NCBI GenBank assembly: GCA_964444825.1
Contig: CAYUIS010000077.1
Coordinates: forward strand, 1-24,049
Direction: 5' to 3'
Length of the DNA stretch: 24,049 bases
DNA from: CAYUIS01 sp964444825
GTDB taxonomy: Bacteria; Chloroflexota; Anaerolineae; B4-G1
Shown: one piece after another, positions 1 through 7,288 of the stretch
Position numbering within the stretch: position 1 is the first letter of the stretch
How the letters are laid out: each line of letters starts with the position of its first letter
Translations under genes and position numbers: made by a program
The notes under the pieces: model-generated
What the model was told of the DNA's origin: nothing
Database searches by the model: none
What the model saw: only the letters and a program-made list of their open reading frames with translations

Positions 1-845
1 CCTTCCAGGGAGTATACGAGGAGCGCCACCCATATAGCGCCATACCCCACCAGGCGGGCCTTCGTAAAGGTCTCCCCATAGACCAACACACCCAACAGGA
101 ACTGTAGCGTAGGAGCGATATACTGCAGGATCCCCACCGTGGCGAGCGTCACCTGCCGTGCGGCGTAGGCGAACAGGAGGAGGGGAAACGCCGTGACAAT
201 CCCGCTGAACGCGAGCAGGATGCTGGTCGTCGTCTCCGTATGTCCGAAGGATGCAGCGCCCGTTATCTCGAGGGTGACGAGGTACGCCAGAGATGGAATC
301 GACAGGATGGCCATCTCCAGTGAGAGCCCCTCGGTAGCGCCCAAAGCCGCGGTCTTTCTCAGCAGCCCGTAGAGGCCGAAGGTGATCGCCAGCGTGAGTG
401 CGATCCACGGGAATGCACCATAACCCAGCGTCAGGAAAAGGACGCCGCCGAGCGCCAGCCCGATCGCCGCCCACTGCCAGGGACGCAGCCGTTCGCCCAG
501 GAAAACCACCCCCAGTAGCACGCTGATCAGCGGGTTGATATAGTACCCCAGGCTGGCGTCAACGATGTGGCCGGCACTGACGGCCCAGATGTACACGAAC
601 CAGTTGAGCCCCAGGATGGAGGCGGTGACCAGGAAGGTGATCAGCGTGACACGGTCTCTGATCGCTTGCTGCAGCCATTTCCAGCGCCTTCTCCAGAGCA
701 ACAGTGCCAGGAGCAGTACAAAAGACCATACGGTACGATGGCAGATGACCTCTAAAGGGGGCACCGCCTGGATAGATTTCCAGTACGCGGGAAGGATCCC
801 CCACAGGGTATAGGCACCGATGGCGGAGAGTAACCCACCATTCAT
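1..845 (-). CDS. rarD: RarD-type EamA family permease (3' end beyond window)
   Basis: My own translation from the ATG at 845 gives 281 codons without a stop, running off the left edge. The N-terminus is MNGGLLSAIGAYTLWGILPA and is followed by about ten hydrophobic segments. RarD-like landmarks are 'ICHRTVWSF' near residue 35, 'LNWFVYIWAV' near 80, 'SLGYYINPLISVLLG' near 98 and 'LQYIAPTLQFLLGV' near 246. E. coli RarD is about 296 residues, so only the last few residues should be missing. AAGGA lies 8 nt before the ATG and supports this start. The family consists of inner-membrane drug/metabolite-transporter permeases; RarD was named from chloramphenicol-sensitivity work, but its substrate is not settled. 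The gene follows a roughly 310-bp structured leader on the same strand as the HAD-hydrolase operon, so it is probably a separate transcript. The family call is firm; the substrate is unknown. Confidence 0.93.
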   Translation of the reverse strand, partial: MNGGLLSAIGAYTLWGILPAYWKSIQAVPPLEVICHRTVWSFVLLLALLLWRRRWKWLQQAIRDRVTLITFLVTASILGLNWFVYIWAVSAGHIVDASLGYYINPLISVLLGVVFLGERLRPWQWAAIGLALGGVLFLTLGYGAFPWIALTLAITFGLYGLLRKTAALGATEGLSLEMAILSIPSLAYLVTLEITGAASFGHTETTTSILLAFSGIVTAFPLLLFAYAARQVTLATVGILQYIAPTLQFLLGVLVYGETFTKARLVGYGAIWVALLVYSLE

Positions 846-1158
846 CAGATCAGTCCTTGGTTGGCGAGATTGGCGCCCAAATTGGCGCGATCCCATTGTA
901 CTCCACCCCGTCCGACTGGACAAGTTGGCGTAGACGAACGGGGGCGCTTCAAATTGGAGGCGGTCCCTGGAAGTTGCTCGAAGCCTCCGTCCTCGGAGGC
1001 GTCTGGAGCGTTTCTTGCCCCGTTTTCGCTGTCCCCGAGACGGGGACTGGGAGCATAAAAGATCAAGCCAGGACTGGAATCCACCCACGAAGTGGAATAC
1101 GACTCAACTAAACGATGATTGACGTGCTGGTCAAGCTTCGTCTATCACCGGCATTCTG
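846..1158 (-). promoter_or_regulatory. Noncoding leader of rarD with strong hairpins
   Basis: No convincing gene lies here. In the minus-strand transcript there are two perfect 7-bp hairpins: 1031-1047 (GTCCCCG, 3-nt loop) and 983-1000 (GCCTCCG, 4-nt loop). A 5-bp GCGCC hairpin at 873-888 lies just upstream of the rarD ribosome-binding site. A CCCCGT/ACGGGG pairing spans about 906-942. A weak promoter-like TTGACC near 1130-1135 has only a poor -10 partner. I looked for T-box, SAM and guanidine riboswitch signatures and did not find the conserved cores. A structured 5' leader that attenuates rarD is plausible but is inference. Confidence 0.4.
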
Positions 1159-1908
1159 TCAGAGAGGGTGTGTGTGCCTGCTGGCGCGAAACCGATCGGC
1201 GAGCGCCACGAGGTCGGGGACGCGCTCGCAGTCGACGTCGCCCCAGTCGTCAAAAGGGTCGAGGAGCACCGCGTAAAGCCCGGCCGTCCGCGCCCCCACC
1301 ACGTCGGCGTGGTACAGATCGCCGACGTGGACGACCCTGCTGGGGTGGGCGCCGGACTCGTTCAAGGCATGCACAAAGATGCGAGGGTCGGGCTTGCTGA
1401 ACCCCACGATGGTCGAATCCACGACGACGGCAAAGTACTCACGCAGGCCGGCCTCGACAAGGCTGCGCTCCGCCGTCCCGTCAGAGTTGCTGACGACGAC
1501 GAGCTGCAGGCCCATAGACCGGAACGCGTCCAGGGCATCGGGGACCCCAGGGAGGACCCAGCGCCACAGCCGGTTCGCCTCGCCCGGCGTCCGGAGCACC
1601 GGGACGAGCTCCTCAGTCAGGGATTCGACAGCCGTCGGGCCGCGGGCGGCGATGGGCTTCAGGTGGGAGAGGATGGTGGACAGGTAGAAGGGAAAGCCGC
1701 TGGCCGTCGCGCCGGTCCGCCGATTGACAAAGGCCTCGGACACGGTGGGCCGGGACGCGGCTTCGGCCCGCTGGACCATTTGGGGGTCACAGGCAAAACC
1801 GCGGGCCTGGATCTCGGCCGCGATCCAATCAAAGTCCATCGAGACGAGCGTGTTGCCAGCGTCCAGGAAGAGGGTGTCGATCTGTGCGTAGGGGATGTTT
1901 TTCCTCAT
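1159..1908 (-). CDS. HAD-superfamily hydrolase
   Basis: The product is 249 residues with all four HAD motifs. Motif I is LFLDAGNTLV with nucleophile Asp16, motif II is VVVSNSD with Ser140, motif III is Lys172 in GFSKPDP, and motif IV is HVGDLYHADVVGA with Asp197 and Asp202. The residue two after the nucleophile is Gly18 where phosphatases usually have the acid/base Asp; the DAGNT form occurs in a subset of HAD proteins. A helical cap lies between motifs I and II. The family hydrolyses phosphate esters of small metabolites; the substrate cannot be told from sequence. The start at 1908 is chosen because it lies one base after the TAA of the upstream oxidoreductase, which suggests translational coupling. 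A longer reading frame upstream would run back into that gene. It is the last gene of the operon. Confidence 0.88.
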   Translation of the reverse strand: MRKNIPYAQIDTLFLDAGNTLVSMDFDWIAAEIQARGFACDPQMVQRAEAASRPTVSEAFVNRRTGATASGFPFYLSTILSHLKPIAARGPTAVESLTEELVPVLRTPGEANRLWRWVLPGVPDALDAFRSMGLQLVVVSNSDGTAERSLVEAGLREYFAVVVDSTIVGFSKPDPRIFVHALNESGAHPSRVVHVGDLYHADVVGARTAGLYAVLLDPFDDWGDVDCERVPDLVALADRFRASRHTHPL

Positions 1909-1909
1909 T

Positions 1910-3046
1910 TTACGTGTGTTCGATTCCTTTTCTCCGTTCGAAGCGCTCGATTCGGAACGGTTGAATGTCCATGGTCGAGGTGTGGCCGTCGATGATGGTC
2001 TCGGCCACGAGTTGGCCGGCGATCGGCGCCTGGATGATGCCCGTGCCGCCCCATCCACAGTTCAGGACAAGCCCACGCACCGAGGGCACGGTGCCGAGGA
2101 TGGGCCGCTCATCCAGCGTCTGCGGCCGCACACCGGTCCAGCCGGTCAGGAACGAGGCTTTCATCAACACAGGCACCCGGTGTGCGGCAACGTCGAGCAT
2201 ATCCTCCACCACCTCCATCCGGAACGGGACGTCGAGCGTGTCGGCAGGGGCCTTGCCCATTCCCATCAGGATACCAGGGCCTTCGGGGCGATAGTACCAT
2301 TCGGCCGTGACGTCCTCGATAAAGGGCCGGGTGGAGGGAATGTCGGGAAAAGGCCCGGTGACGACGATGCTCCGGGTGGTATTGAGGATTGGAATCTCGA
2401 CGCCGGCCCAGCGCCCGATCTCGATAGCCCACGGGCCTCCCGCATTTACCACGGTCCTGGTCGCCACAAAACCCTCGTCGGTGACCACGCCGGTCACCTG
2501 GCCGCTTTCGACGCGCACGTCCGTGGCGCGCACCCCCTGGCGTAACCTGACGCCCATATCGCGGGCCCTACCGAGGTATCCCCACATGATCATATGGGGG
2601 TCGAACGGGCCATCGTCCGGTCCATAGGTGCCCACCACGATGTCCTCGGTGTTGAGCTCCGGATAGCGGTGCTTGATCTCCTCGGGCGTCAACACGTCGG
2701 TCGTGATGTCGAGGGATTGCAGCAGGTCGGCGCCGTCACGCAGATAGTCGGCGCTTTCCTCGGTGGCCACCGACAGCCACCCCGTGCGCTTGAAATCGAT
2801 GGGGGCGCCGATCTCCTCCTCGAATTGCATGTAGCTGGCGTACGATCTCTTGGCCAGGCGAGCGCTCAGCTCGTCGGTGCAGAACTGCAAACTGAGCATA
2901 GAGGCGGACTTGCCCGATGACCCGCTGCCGACTTGGTCCATCTCGACGATGACGATATCCGTTATGCCCGCCCGGGCCAGATGGTAGGCCGTGCTGCATC
3001 CGATCACGCCAGCTCCGATGATGACAATGTCTGCCGTTGCTTGCAC
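1910..3046 (-). CDS. FAD-dependent oxidoreductase, DAO family
   Basis: The product is 378 residues from a GTG start at 3046, which has GGAGG 10 nt upstream. The protein opens directly with the FAD-binding Rossmann motif DIVIIGAGVIGCSTAYHLA (GxGxxG at residues 11-16). The acidic end of strand 2 is 'IVIVEMD', followed by 'GSSGKSASML', typical of D-amino-acid oxidase/sarcosine oxidase beta/glycine oxidase relatives. The C-terminal 'NCGWGGTGIIQAPIAGQLVAE' is the FAD-contacting end of the same fold. Proteins of this fold oxidise secondary or tertiary amines or amino acids; the substrate is not readable here. The gene lies 31 nt after the aldo/keto reductase and 1 nt before the HAD hydrolase, so it is clearly within the operon. 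In-frame sequence upstream of 3046 lies within the neighbour's 3' end and lacks family features, so a longer start was rejected. Confidence 0.9.
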   Translation of the reverse strand: MQATADIVIIGAGVIGCSTAYHLARAGITDIVIVEMDQVGSGSSGKSASMLSLQFCTDELSARLAKRSYASYMQFEEEIGAPIDFKRTGWLSVATEESADYLRDGADLLQSLDITTDVLTPEEIKHRYPELNTEDIVVGTYGPDDGPFDPHMIMWGYLGRARDMGVRLRQGVRATDVRVESGQVTGVVTDEGFVATRTVVNAGGPWAIEIGRWAGVEIPILNTTRSIVVTGPFPDIPSTRPFIEDVTAEWYYRPEGPGILMGMGKAPADTLDVPFRMEVVEDMLDVAAHRVPVLMKASFLTGWTGVRPQTLDERPILGTVPSVRGLVLNCGWGGTGIIQAPIAGQLVAETIIDGHTSTMDIQPFRIERFERRKGIEHT

Positions 3047-3077
3047 GAGTACAGGGCCTCCGTCAATTCCGCAAGGA

Positions 3078-4106
3078 TCAGGATACGACGCTATCGTAGA
3101 ATGCCAGGTTCTCAGCCAGCATCTCCCGAATCGGGAGGTGATAGGGGCACTTTGCCTCGCATTCGCCACATTCGATGCAGTTCCTCCCACTCTCGACGCC
3201 GGTCGCAAGCCACCCGCGACGGAACTGTGCGGGAGAGAACCGCTTCCAGAAGCTGCGCAGGTTCATCATCAGGGAGATCGGCACGCCCTGTGGGCAGGGT
3301 TCGCAATATCCACATCGACGGCAGAAACGGGTGCCTACCTCGGCGCGGAACCGCTCCATCTCCTGTCGCTCATCAGGCGTCAGTTCCCAGGGGCCGGCGA
3401 CGATGCCCACAATCTCTTCGATCTCCTCGATAGACTCGATCCCTGGGTCGGGCACGACTCCCTCAAACTGGAGCAGGTACTTGATGACCAGGGTGGCGTC
3501 GTCCAGCATACCCCCGGCGAACGGCTTCATGGCGATGAACCCCAGGTTGTGCTCCTGGGCCAGGGGCACCAGGTTCGCTGCCGGCTCGTGTGTGACAAAG
3601 TTAAAGGGGAACTGGATCGTCTCGAAATGACCGGAGGGGACCGCCTCCAGTGCCACCTCCATCGAGTGGCTCGTTATGCCGATGTGTCTGACCTTGCCCG
3701 TTTCCAAGGCTTCCTGGGCGGCCTCCATCGCCCCGTCGGGGCCGAGTACCTGCTCGTATGCTTCAAATGTGCTGACGTTGTGGAACTGCCACAGGTCGAT
3801 CGTGTCGACGCTCAGCCTTCTCAAGCTCAACGCCAGGTGTTCCTGGGCGGTGGCCCGATCGCGCGCCGTCGTCTTGGTCGCGATGACCACCTGCTCCCTC
3901 TGCACGCTGCTCGCCGCGATGGCTTTGCCCACGCGTTCCTCGCTGCTCGTGTAACCGTTGGCGGTGTCGAAAAACGTCACGCCCAGCTCAAGACAGCGCC
4001 TCACGACCTTGATCGCCTCACCCTCGGTCAGGCGCTGGATGGGAATGCCGCCAAACCCTACCCGGGAAACCTCCAGTCCTGTGTCGCCCAATCTCATTGT
4101 TCTCAT
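3078..4106 (-). CDS. Aldo/keto reductase with C-terminal 4Fe-4S ferredoxin domain
   Basis: The product is 342 residues. Residues 1-255 form an aldo/keto reductase barrel beginning MRTMRLGDTGLEVSRVGFGG. The catalytic tetrad is visible as Asp47 and Tyr52 (FFDTANGY), Lys78 (ATKTT) and His109 (WQFHN). Residues 262-272 carry CRRCGYCEPCP and 310-321 carry CIECGECEAKCP, enough cysteines for two 4Fe-4S clusters. This is the layout of the anaerobe-rich 'predicted oxidoreductase of the aldo/keto reductase family' (COG1453). The clusters suggest electron exchange with ferredoxin or with the neighbouring flavoprotein, in addition to or instead of NADPH; that is inference. ATG 4106 has GGAG 8 nt upstream. 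An in-frame ATG at 4154 overlaps the upstream gene by 11 nt and has a poorer ribosome-binding site. Confidence 0.9.
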   Translation of the reverse strand: MRTMRLGDTGLEVSRVGFGGIPIQRLTEGEAIKVVRRCLELGVTFFDTANGYTSSEERVGKAIAASSVQREQVVIATKTTARDRATAQEHLALSLRRLSVDTIDLWQFHNVSTFEAYEQVLGPDGAMEAAQEALETGKVRHIGITSHSMEVALEAVPSGHFETIQFPFNFVTHEPAANLVPLAQEHNLGFIAMKPFAGGMLDDATLVIKYLLQFEGVVPDPGIESIEEIEEIVGIVAGPWELTPDERQEMERFRAEVGTRFCRRCGYCEPCPQGVPISLMMNLRSFWKRFSPAQFRRGWLATGVESGRNCIECGECEAKCPYHLPIREMLAENLAFYDSVVS

Positions 4107-4143
4107 TCGTTCTTCTCCATCTTCCTCTATCCTCCTCACGCTC

Positions 4144-5448
4144 TCACGATTCATCCCCCATCAGCCAGGCCCACGCTTTTGAAAGACCTCGTGCCGGCTT
4201 GTCGCCCCGGACCTGCCCGGTCTGTCCGTTGACGACGACCGTATACGGCTTGTCCTTGCCGACCGGGCGGTCACGGTAGGTTAGGATCCACAGCGGTACC
4301 AGAACCAGTTTGTACGACTCAAAGATCAGCCCTGTCGAGCTTAACTTTAGCTCCCTGGTCGATCCCAACCCGCCGCGGGCGTACTTTTGCCGCGCCTTTT
4401 CCAGAACCTGCTGGCGGGCCACCAGCGAGGCATCCGAGACCGAGATACTGTAGGTCTCGGCGGGCCAATCGGCCAGATAGGCTGGGTCGTAGGGCACCGC
4501 CCGGCTGAGTGAAAAGTCGCTCACCGCCTCTGCCAACGGCGCGGGTAAGTTGCGTCTGGCGGGCACGGGCAGATCATCCTCGTTTACCTTGCTACTGCCG
4601 CTTTGCTCTGCCCAAGCATCAGCCCCTCTTTCTGGCTCCCGCCAGACGACATCACCGCCGATGTCAAAGGTCCAGACCGGGAAATAGACACCGGTGGGTG
4701 GCCCTTGGAGGATGGCGGTCTCCACTCCCTCCGCCTCGAACCACTGGAGGGCGGCACGCTGTGCTGCTTCGCGAGTCAGGGAAAATGGGATTATGCCCGC
4801 CGGTGGGATCAACTCTAGCACTTTTGCCTCGTCGACGACGTAGGTTGAGGCGCAGTAGGGGCAGGATGATGACAACATCCTGGCTCCCAGGATGAAAGAG
4901 GTGCCGCAGCCCTGGCACGTGAGGGAGCGCGTGGCCACGGGGCGGGTGTGCCCTCTGGCAGTGGCGAGGGCGACGACAAAGTCCTGCTCCGCGACCGTTT
5001 TGTCCTCCCCGAGGGATTGCAGAGGGGGCTGGCTTTGATTACAGTAATCACAGGTGAGCGTCTCCCCGTCAGGCCGAAAGACCATCCGGCCGCCGCATTG
5101 AGGGCATACAAACCGTTGGGCCTGCATGGGCTGGGGCGCTTTGTGCTCGGCAGGGGATAGCCGGCTGGCGTCAATGATGTCCTCTGGTTTCAACCGGCCG
5201 TCCAGCACGGCCAGCTTTCGCCGAGCGACAGGGTGGGCGGGGTAGATCGACAGGACAGCCTCCAAATAGGATCGCTTTCTAACCGGGTTGTCGCTGATCT
5301 CGCTCAGCCATAACCAGGCCGTCAGGCGCTGCTCGTCTGAGGCGTCTATCATCAGCACCCGCTCCAGATAGAACCGCGCCTCGTCCGTGGCGCCTTCTTT
5401 GGCGGCCGCTACCCCTCGCAGTAATAGATCACGTGCGCTCTTGGACAT
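4144..5448 (-). CDS. TPR-like protein with two zinc ribbons
   Basis: The product is 434 residues. Residues 1-85 are helical and TPR-like (SARDLLLRGVAAAKEGATDE, then AVLSIYPAHPVARRKLAVLDG). Two Cys4 zinc-ribbon motifs follow: C115/C118/C133/C136 (CPQCGG...CDYC) and C178/C181/C196/C199 (CQGC...CPYC). The remainder, about 215-434, is a mixed domain with many aromatic residues ('FPVWTFDIGGDVVW', 'LVLVPLWILTYRDRP', 'YTVVVNGQTGQVRGDKP'). That ending resembles the C-terminal part of zinc-ribbon proteins whose function is unassigned. There is no signal peptide or catalytic motif. It is the first gene of the operon, with its own promoter at 5478-5506. The start at ATG 5448 is preferred over ATG 5457 because GGGGA lies about 9 nt upstream of it, whereas 5457 has no spaced ribosome-binding site. 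Molecular role unknown. Confidence 0.8.
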   Translation of the reverse strand: MSKSARDLLLRGVAAAKEGATDEARFYLERVLMIDASDEQRLTAWLWLSEISDNPVRKRSYLEAVLSIYPAHPVARRKLAVLDGRLKPEDIIDASRLSPAEHKAPQPMQAQRFVCPQCGGRMVFRPDGETLTCDYCNQSQPPLQSLGEDKTVAEQDFVVALATARGHTRPVATRSLTCQGCGTSFILGARMLSSSCPYCASTYVVDEAKVLELIPPAGIIPFSLTREAAQRAALQWFEAEGVETAILQGPPTGVYFPVWTFDIGGDVVWREPERGADAWAEQSGSSKVNEDDLPVPARRNLPAPLAEAVSDFSLSRAVPYDPAYLADWPAETYSISVSDASLVARQQVLEKARQKYARGGLGSTRELKLSSTGLIFESYKLVLVPLWILTYRDRPVGKDKPYTVVVNGQTGQVRGDKPARGLSKAWAWLMGDES

Positions 5449-5477
5449 ATGCTCCATTCCCCGCTCGAACGACGGTA

Positions 5478-5506
5478 AATGTATAACACTGTGCCCACAA
5501 TGTCAA
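5478..5506 (-). promoter_or_regulatory. Sigma70-like promoter of the 5448-1159 operon
   Basis: On the minus strand, TTGACA (5506-5501, a perfect -35) is followed by a 17-nt spacer and TACATT (5483-5478, 4/6 match to the -10). Transcription would start near 5471, giving a leader of about 23 nt to ATG 5448. The -35 is back to back with that of the mmdA promoter. Confidence 0.65.
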
Positions 5507-5524
5507 ACTGGCTCGCGCTTGTAC

Positions 5525-5553
5525 TTGACCCGCTTTACCTTCGACACTATAAT
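5525..5553 (+). promoter_or_regulatory. Strong sigma70-like promoter of the decarboxylase operon
   Basis: TTGACC (5525-5530) and a perfect TATAAT (5548-5553) are separated by exactly 17 nt. Transcription would start near 5560, giving a leader of about 65 nt to the start codon at 5625. The two -35 elements of this divergent pair are only 18 nt apart, so RNA polymerase or one regulator could affect both operons. Confidence 0.8.
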
Positions 5554-5624
5554 GAGGCATCGTGAGCCCATGAATCTGCTCGTCCAGCGCGCGCATCCGC
5601 AGGGCGAGATCCAAGGAGACTTTG

Positions 5625-7226
5625 ATGACCCAGCGCCCCGATGGCCAGGAGGTTGATGTGAACGACGCCAACGTCCTCAACGAGGAATTGGCCCACCGTC
5701 GTGAGACTATTCTCCAGGGTGGCGGCCCAGACGCTGTCGAGAAACAACACGCCAAGGGAAAGCTGACGGCCCGGGAGCGTATCGATCGGCTGCTTGATCC
5801 TGGCAGTTTCGAGGAGGTCGGGTCCTACGTCACCCACCGGCACACTGCCTTTGGCCTGGAGGAAAAACGGTTCTCAGGAGACAGCGTGGTGGTGGGGTTG
5901 GGCCGCGTAGGTGGACGTAAGGTCGCCCTCGCTTCGCAGGATTTCACCGTCATCGGCGGCTCTTTCTCGGAGGTGCAGGCGCAGAAGGTGTGCCAGGTGC
6001 TGGATCTGGCCATCGCATCCGGGGTGCCTTTTGTCGCCCTGAACGACTCGGTGGGCGCGCGCATCCAGGAGGGGGTCTGGAGCCTGGCTGGATACAGCGA
6101 GTTGTTCTGGCGGAACACCCAGGCCAGCGGCGTTATCCCGCAGATCAGTGTGATGCTGGGACCGTGCGCCGGTGGCTCGGTCTACTCCCCAGGGCTGACC
6201 GATTTTATCATCATGACCGAGCGGATCAGCCACATGTTCATCACCGGTCCCCAGGTGATCAAGACAGTCACCGGGGAGGAGGTCGATTTCGACACACTGG
6301 GCGGGGCGCAGACCCACGCCAGTGTCAGCGGTGTGGCCCACTTTGTGGCGAGCGACGAGGACGACGCGCTGACCATCACAAAGCGGCTGCTGAGCTACCT
6401 GCCGTCGAACAACGTCGATCCCCCTCCGCGGGCCGAGCCGGCTGACGATCCCGCTCGTGCCGACCTGGCATTAGACACCTTGGTGCCGCCCGATGGCAGC
6501 CGGGCCTATGACGTCCGGGAGGTCATCACCCGCGTTTTTGACAAATCCGGCCGGCAGGCCAGCGGCTTCTTCGAGGTGCACGCCCGTTTCGCCCCCAATG
6601 CGGTGGTCGGTTTTGCCCGGCTCCACGGCGAGGTGGTAGGGGTGGTGGCCAATCAACCCACGCACATGGCCGGTGTGCTCGATATCGATGCCTCGGACAA
6701 GATCGCCCGCTTTGTTCGCTTCTGCGACGCGTTCAATATCCCCCTGGTCACTTTTGTGGACTGCCCCGGCTTTATGCCTGGGACGGTGCAAGAGCACGGG
6801 GGCATCATTCGCCACGGGGCCAAGATCGTCTACGCCTATTCGGAGGCAACGGTGCCCAAGGTCGCCGTCGTTACCCGTAAGGCCTATGGTGGGGCCTACA
6901 TTGTGATGAGCAGCAAATATATCCGCACGGATCTGGTCTATGCCTGGCCCACGGCAGAGATCGCGGTGATGGGCGCGGAAGGCGCCGTTAACATTCTCTA
7001 TCGGAAGCGGCTGGCGGCGGAGGAGGACCCCGAGGCAGTGCGGGCGGGGTTCGTCGCCGAGTTCCGAGATCAGTTTGGCAGCCCTTATGCCGCGGCGGCC
7101 AGTGGCCACGTGGACGACGTGATCCTGCCCAGTGAGACCCGATCCAAGTTGATGGCCGCTCTGGATTTTTTGCGAGATAAGCAGGCTGCTTCGCTGCCAA
7201 AGAAACACGGGACTATGCCACTGTGA
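5625..7226 (+). CDS. mmdA: Methylmalonyl-CoA decarboxylase carboxyltransferase subunit (alpha)
   Basis: The product is 533 residues, a biotin-dependent acyl-CoA carboxyltransferase (crotonase fold, PccB/MmdA family). Family landmarks are 'GKLTARERIDRLLDPGSFEE' near residue 46, 'GPCAGGSVYSPGLTDF' near 178 (oxyanion glycines of the N-half), 'VTGEEVDFDTLGGA', 'VDCPGFMPGTVQE', and 'KAYGGAYIVMSSK' near 418 (oxyanion loop of the C-half). The enzyme transfers the carboxyl group between acyl-CoA and biotin. The same family serves propionyl-CoA carboxylase and methylmalonyl-CoA decarboxylase. Downstream OadG-like, biotin-carrier and OadB-like sodium-pump genes, and no biotin carboxylase, make the decarboxylase reading much more likely; methylmalonyl-CoA is the best guess for substrate. 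AAGGAG at 5613-5618 selects ATG 5625 over the adjacent TTG 5622. First gene of the operon. Confidence 0.9.
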   Translation: MTQRPDGQEVDVNDANVLNEELAHRRETILQGGGPDAVEKQHAKGKLTARERIDRLLDPGSFEEVGSYVTHRHTAFGLEEKRFSGDSVVVGLGRVGGRKVALASQDFTVIGGSFSEVQAQKVCQVLDLAIASGVPFVALNDSVGARIQEGVWSLAGYSELFWRNTQASGVIPQISVMLGPCAGGSVYSPGLTDFIIMTERISHMFITGPQVIKTVTGEEVDFDTLGGAQTHASVSGVAHFVASDEDDALTITKRLLSYLPSNNVDPPPRAEPADDPARADLALDTLVPPDGSRAYDVREVITRVFDKSGRQASGFFEVHARFAPNAVVGFARLHGEVVGVVANQPTHMAGVLDIDASDKIARFVRFCDAFNIPLVTFVDCPGFMPGTVQEHGGIIRHGAKIVYAYSEATVPKVAVVTRKAYGGAYIVMSSKYIRTDLVYAWPTAEIAVMGAEGAVNILYRKRLAAEEDPEAVRAGFVAEFRDQFGSPYAAAASGHVDDVILPSETRSKLMAALDFLRDKQAASLPKKHGTMPL

Positions 7227-7288
7227 GGAAGCCGGAGGCCAGGATCTTCGGCAGAACCTGGTTTCTCTAGTGTCGGTTGAGGATCTTT

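Noticed and set aside
846..1158. T-box, SAM or guanidine riboswitch ahead of rarD
   Set aside because: A GGGGTGG string on the minus strand near 908 recalls a T-box, but the ACCGCG partner and the CGTCCC terminator arm are not in place. No SAM or ykkC core was found either.
1168..1995. 275-codon plus-strand open frame
   Set aside because: It is antisense to the HAD hydrolase, which has all four motifs. No recognisable domain.
2991..4232. 413-codon plus-strand open frame
   Set aside because: It lies antisense to the aldo/keto reductase and the start of the flavoprotein, both of which have clear motifs; the frame has low-complexity translation with no family features. It is a high-GC shadow.
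7227..7288. CCAGG...CCTGG hairpin after mmdA as a terminator
   Set aside because: The stem is only 5 bp with a 13-nt loop and has no T-run. The downstream NUDIX gene is tied to the next decarboxylase gene, so read-through is needed.
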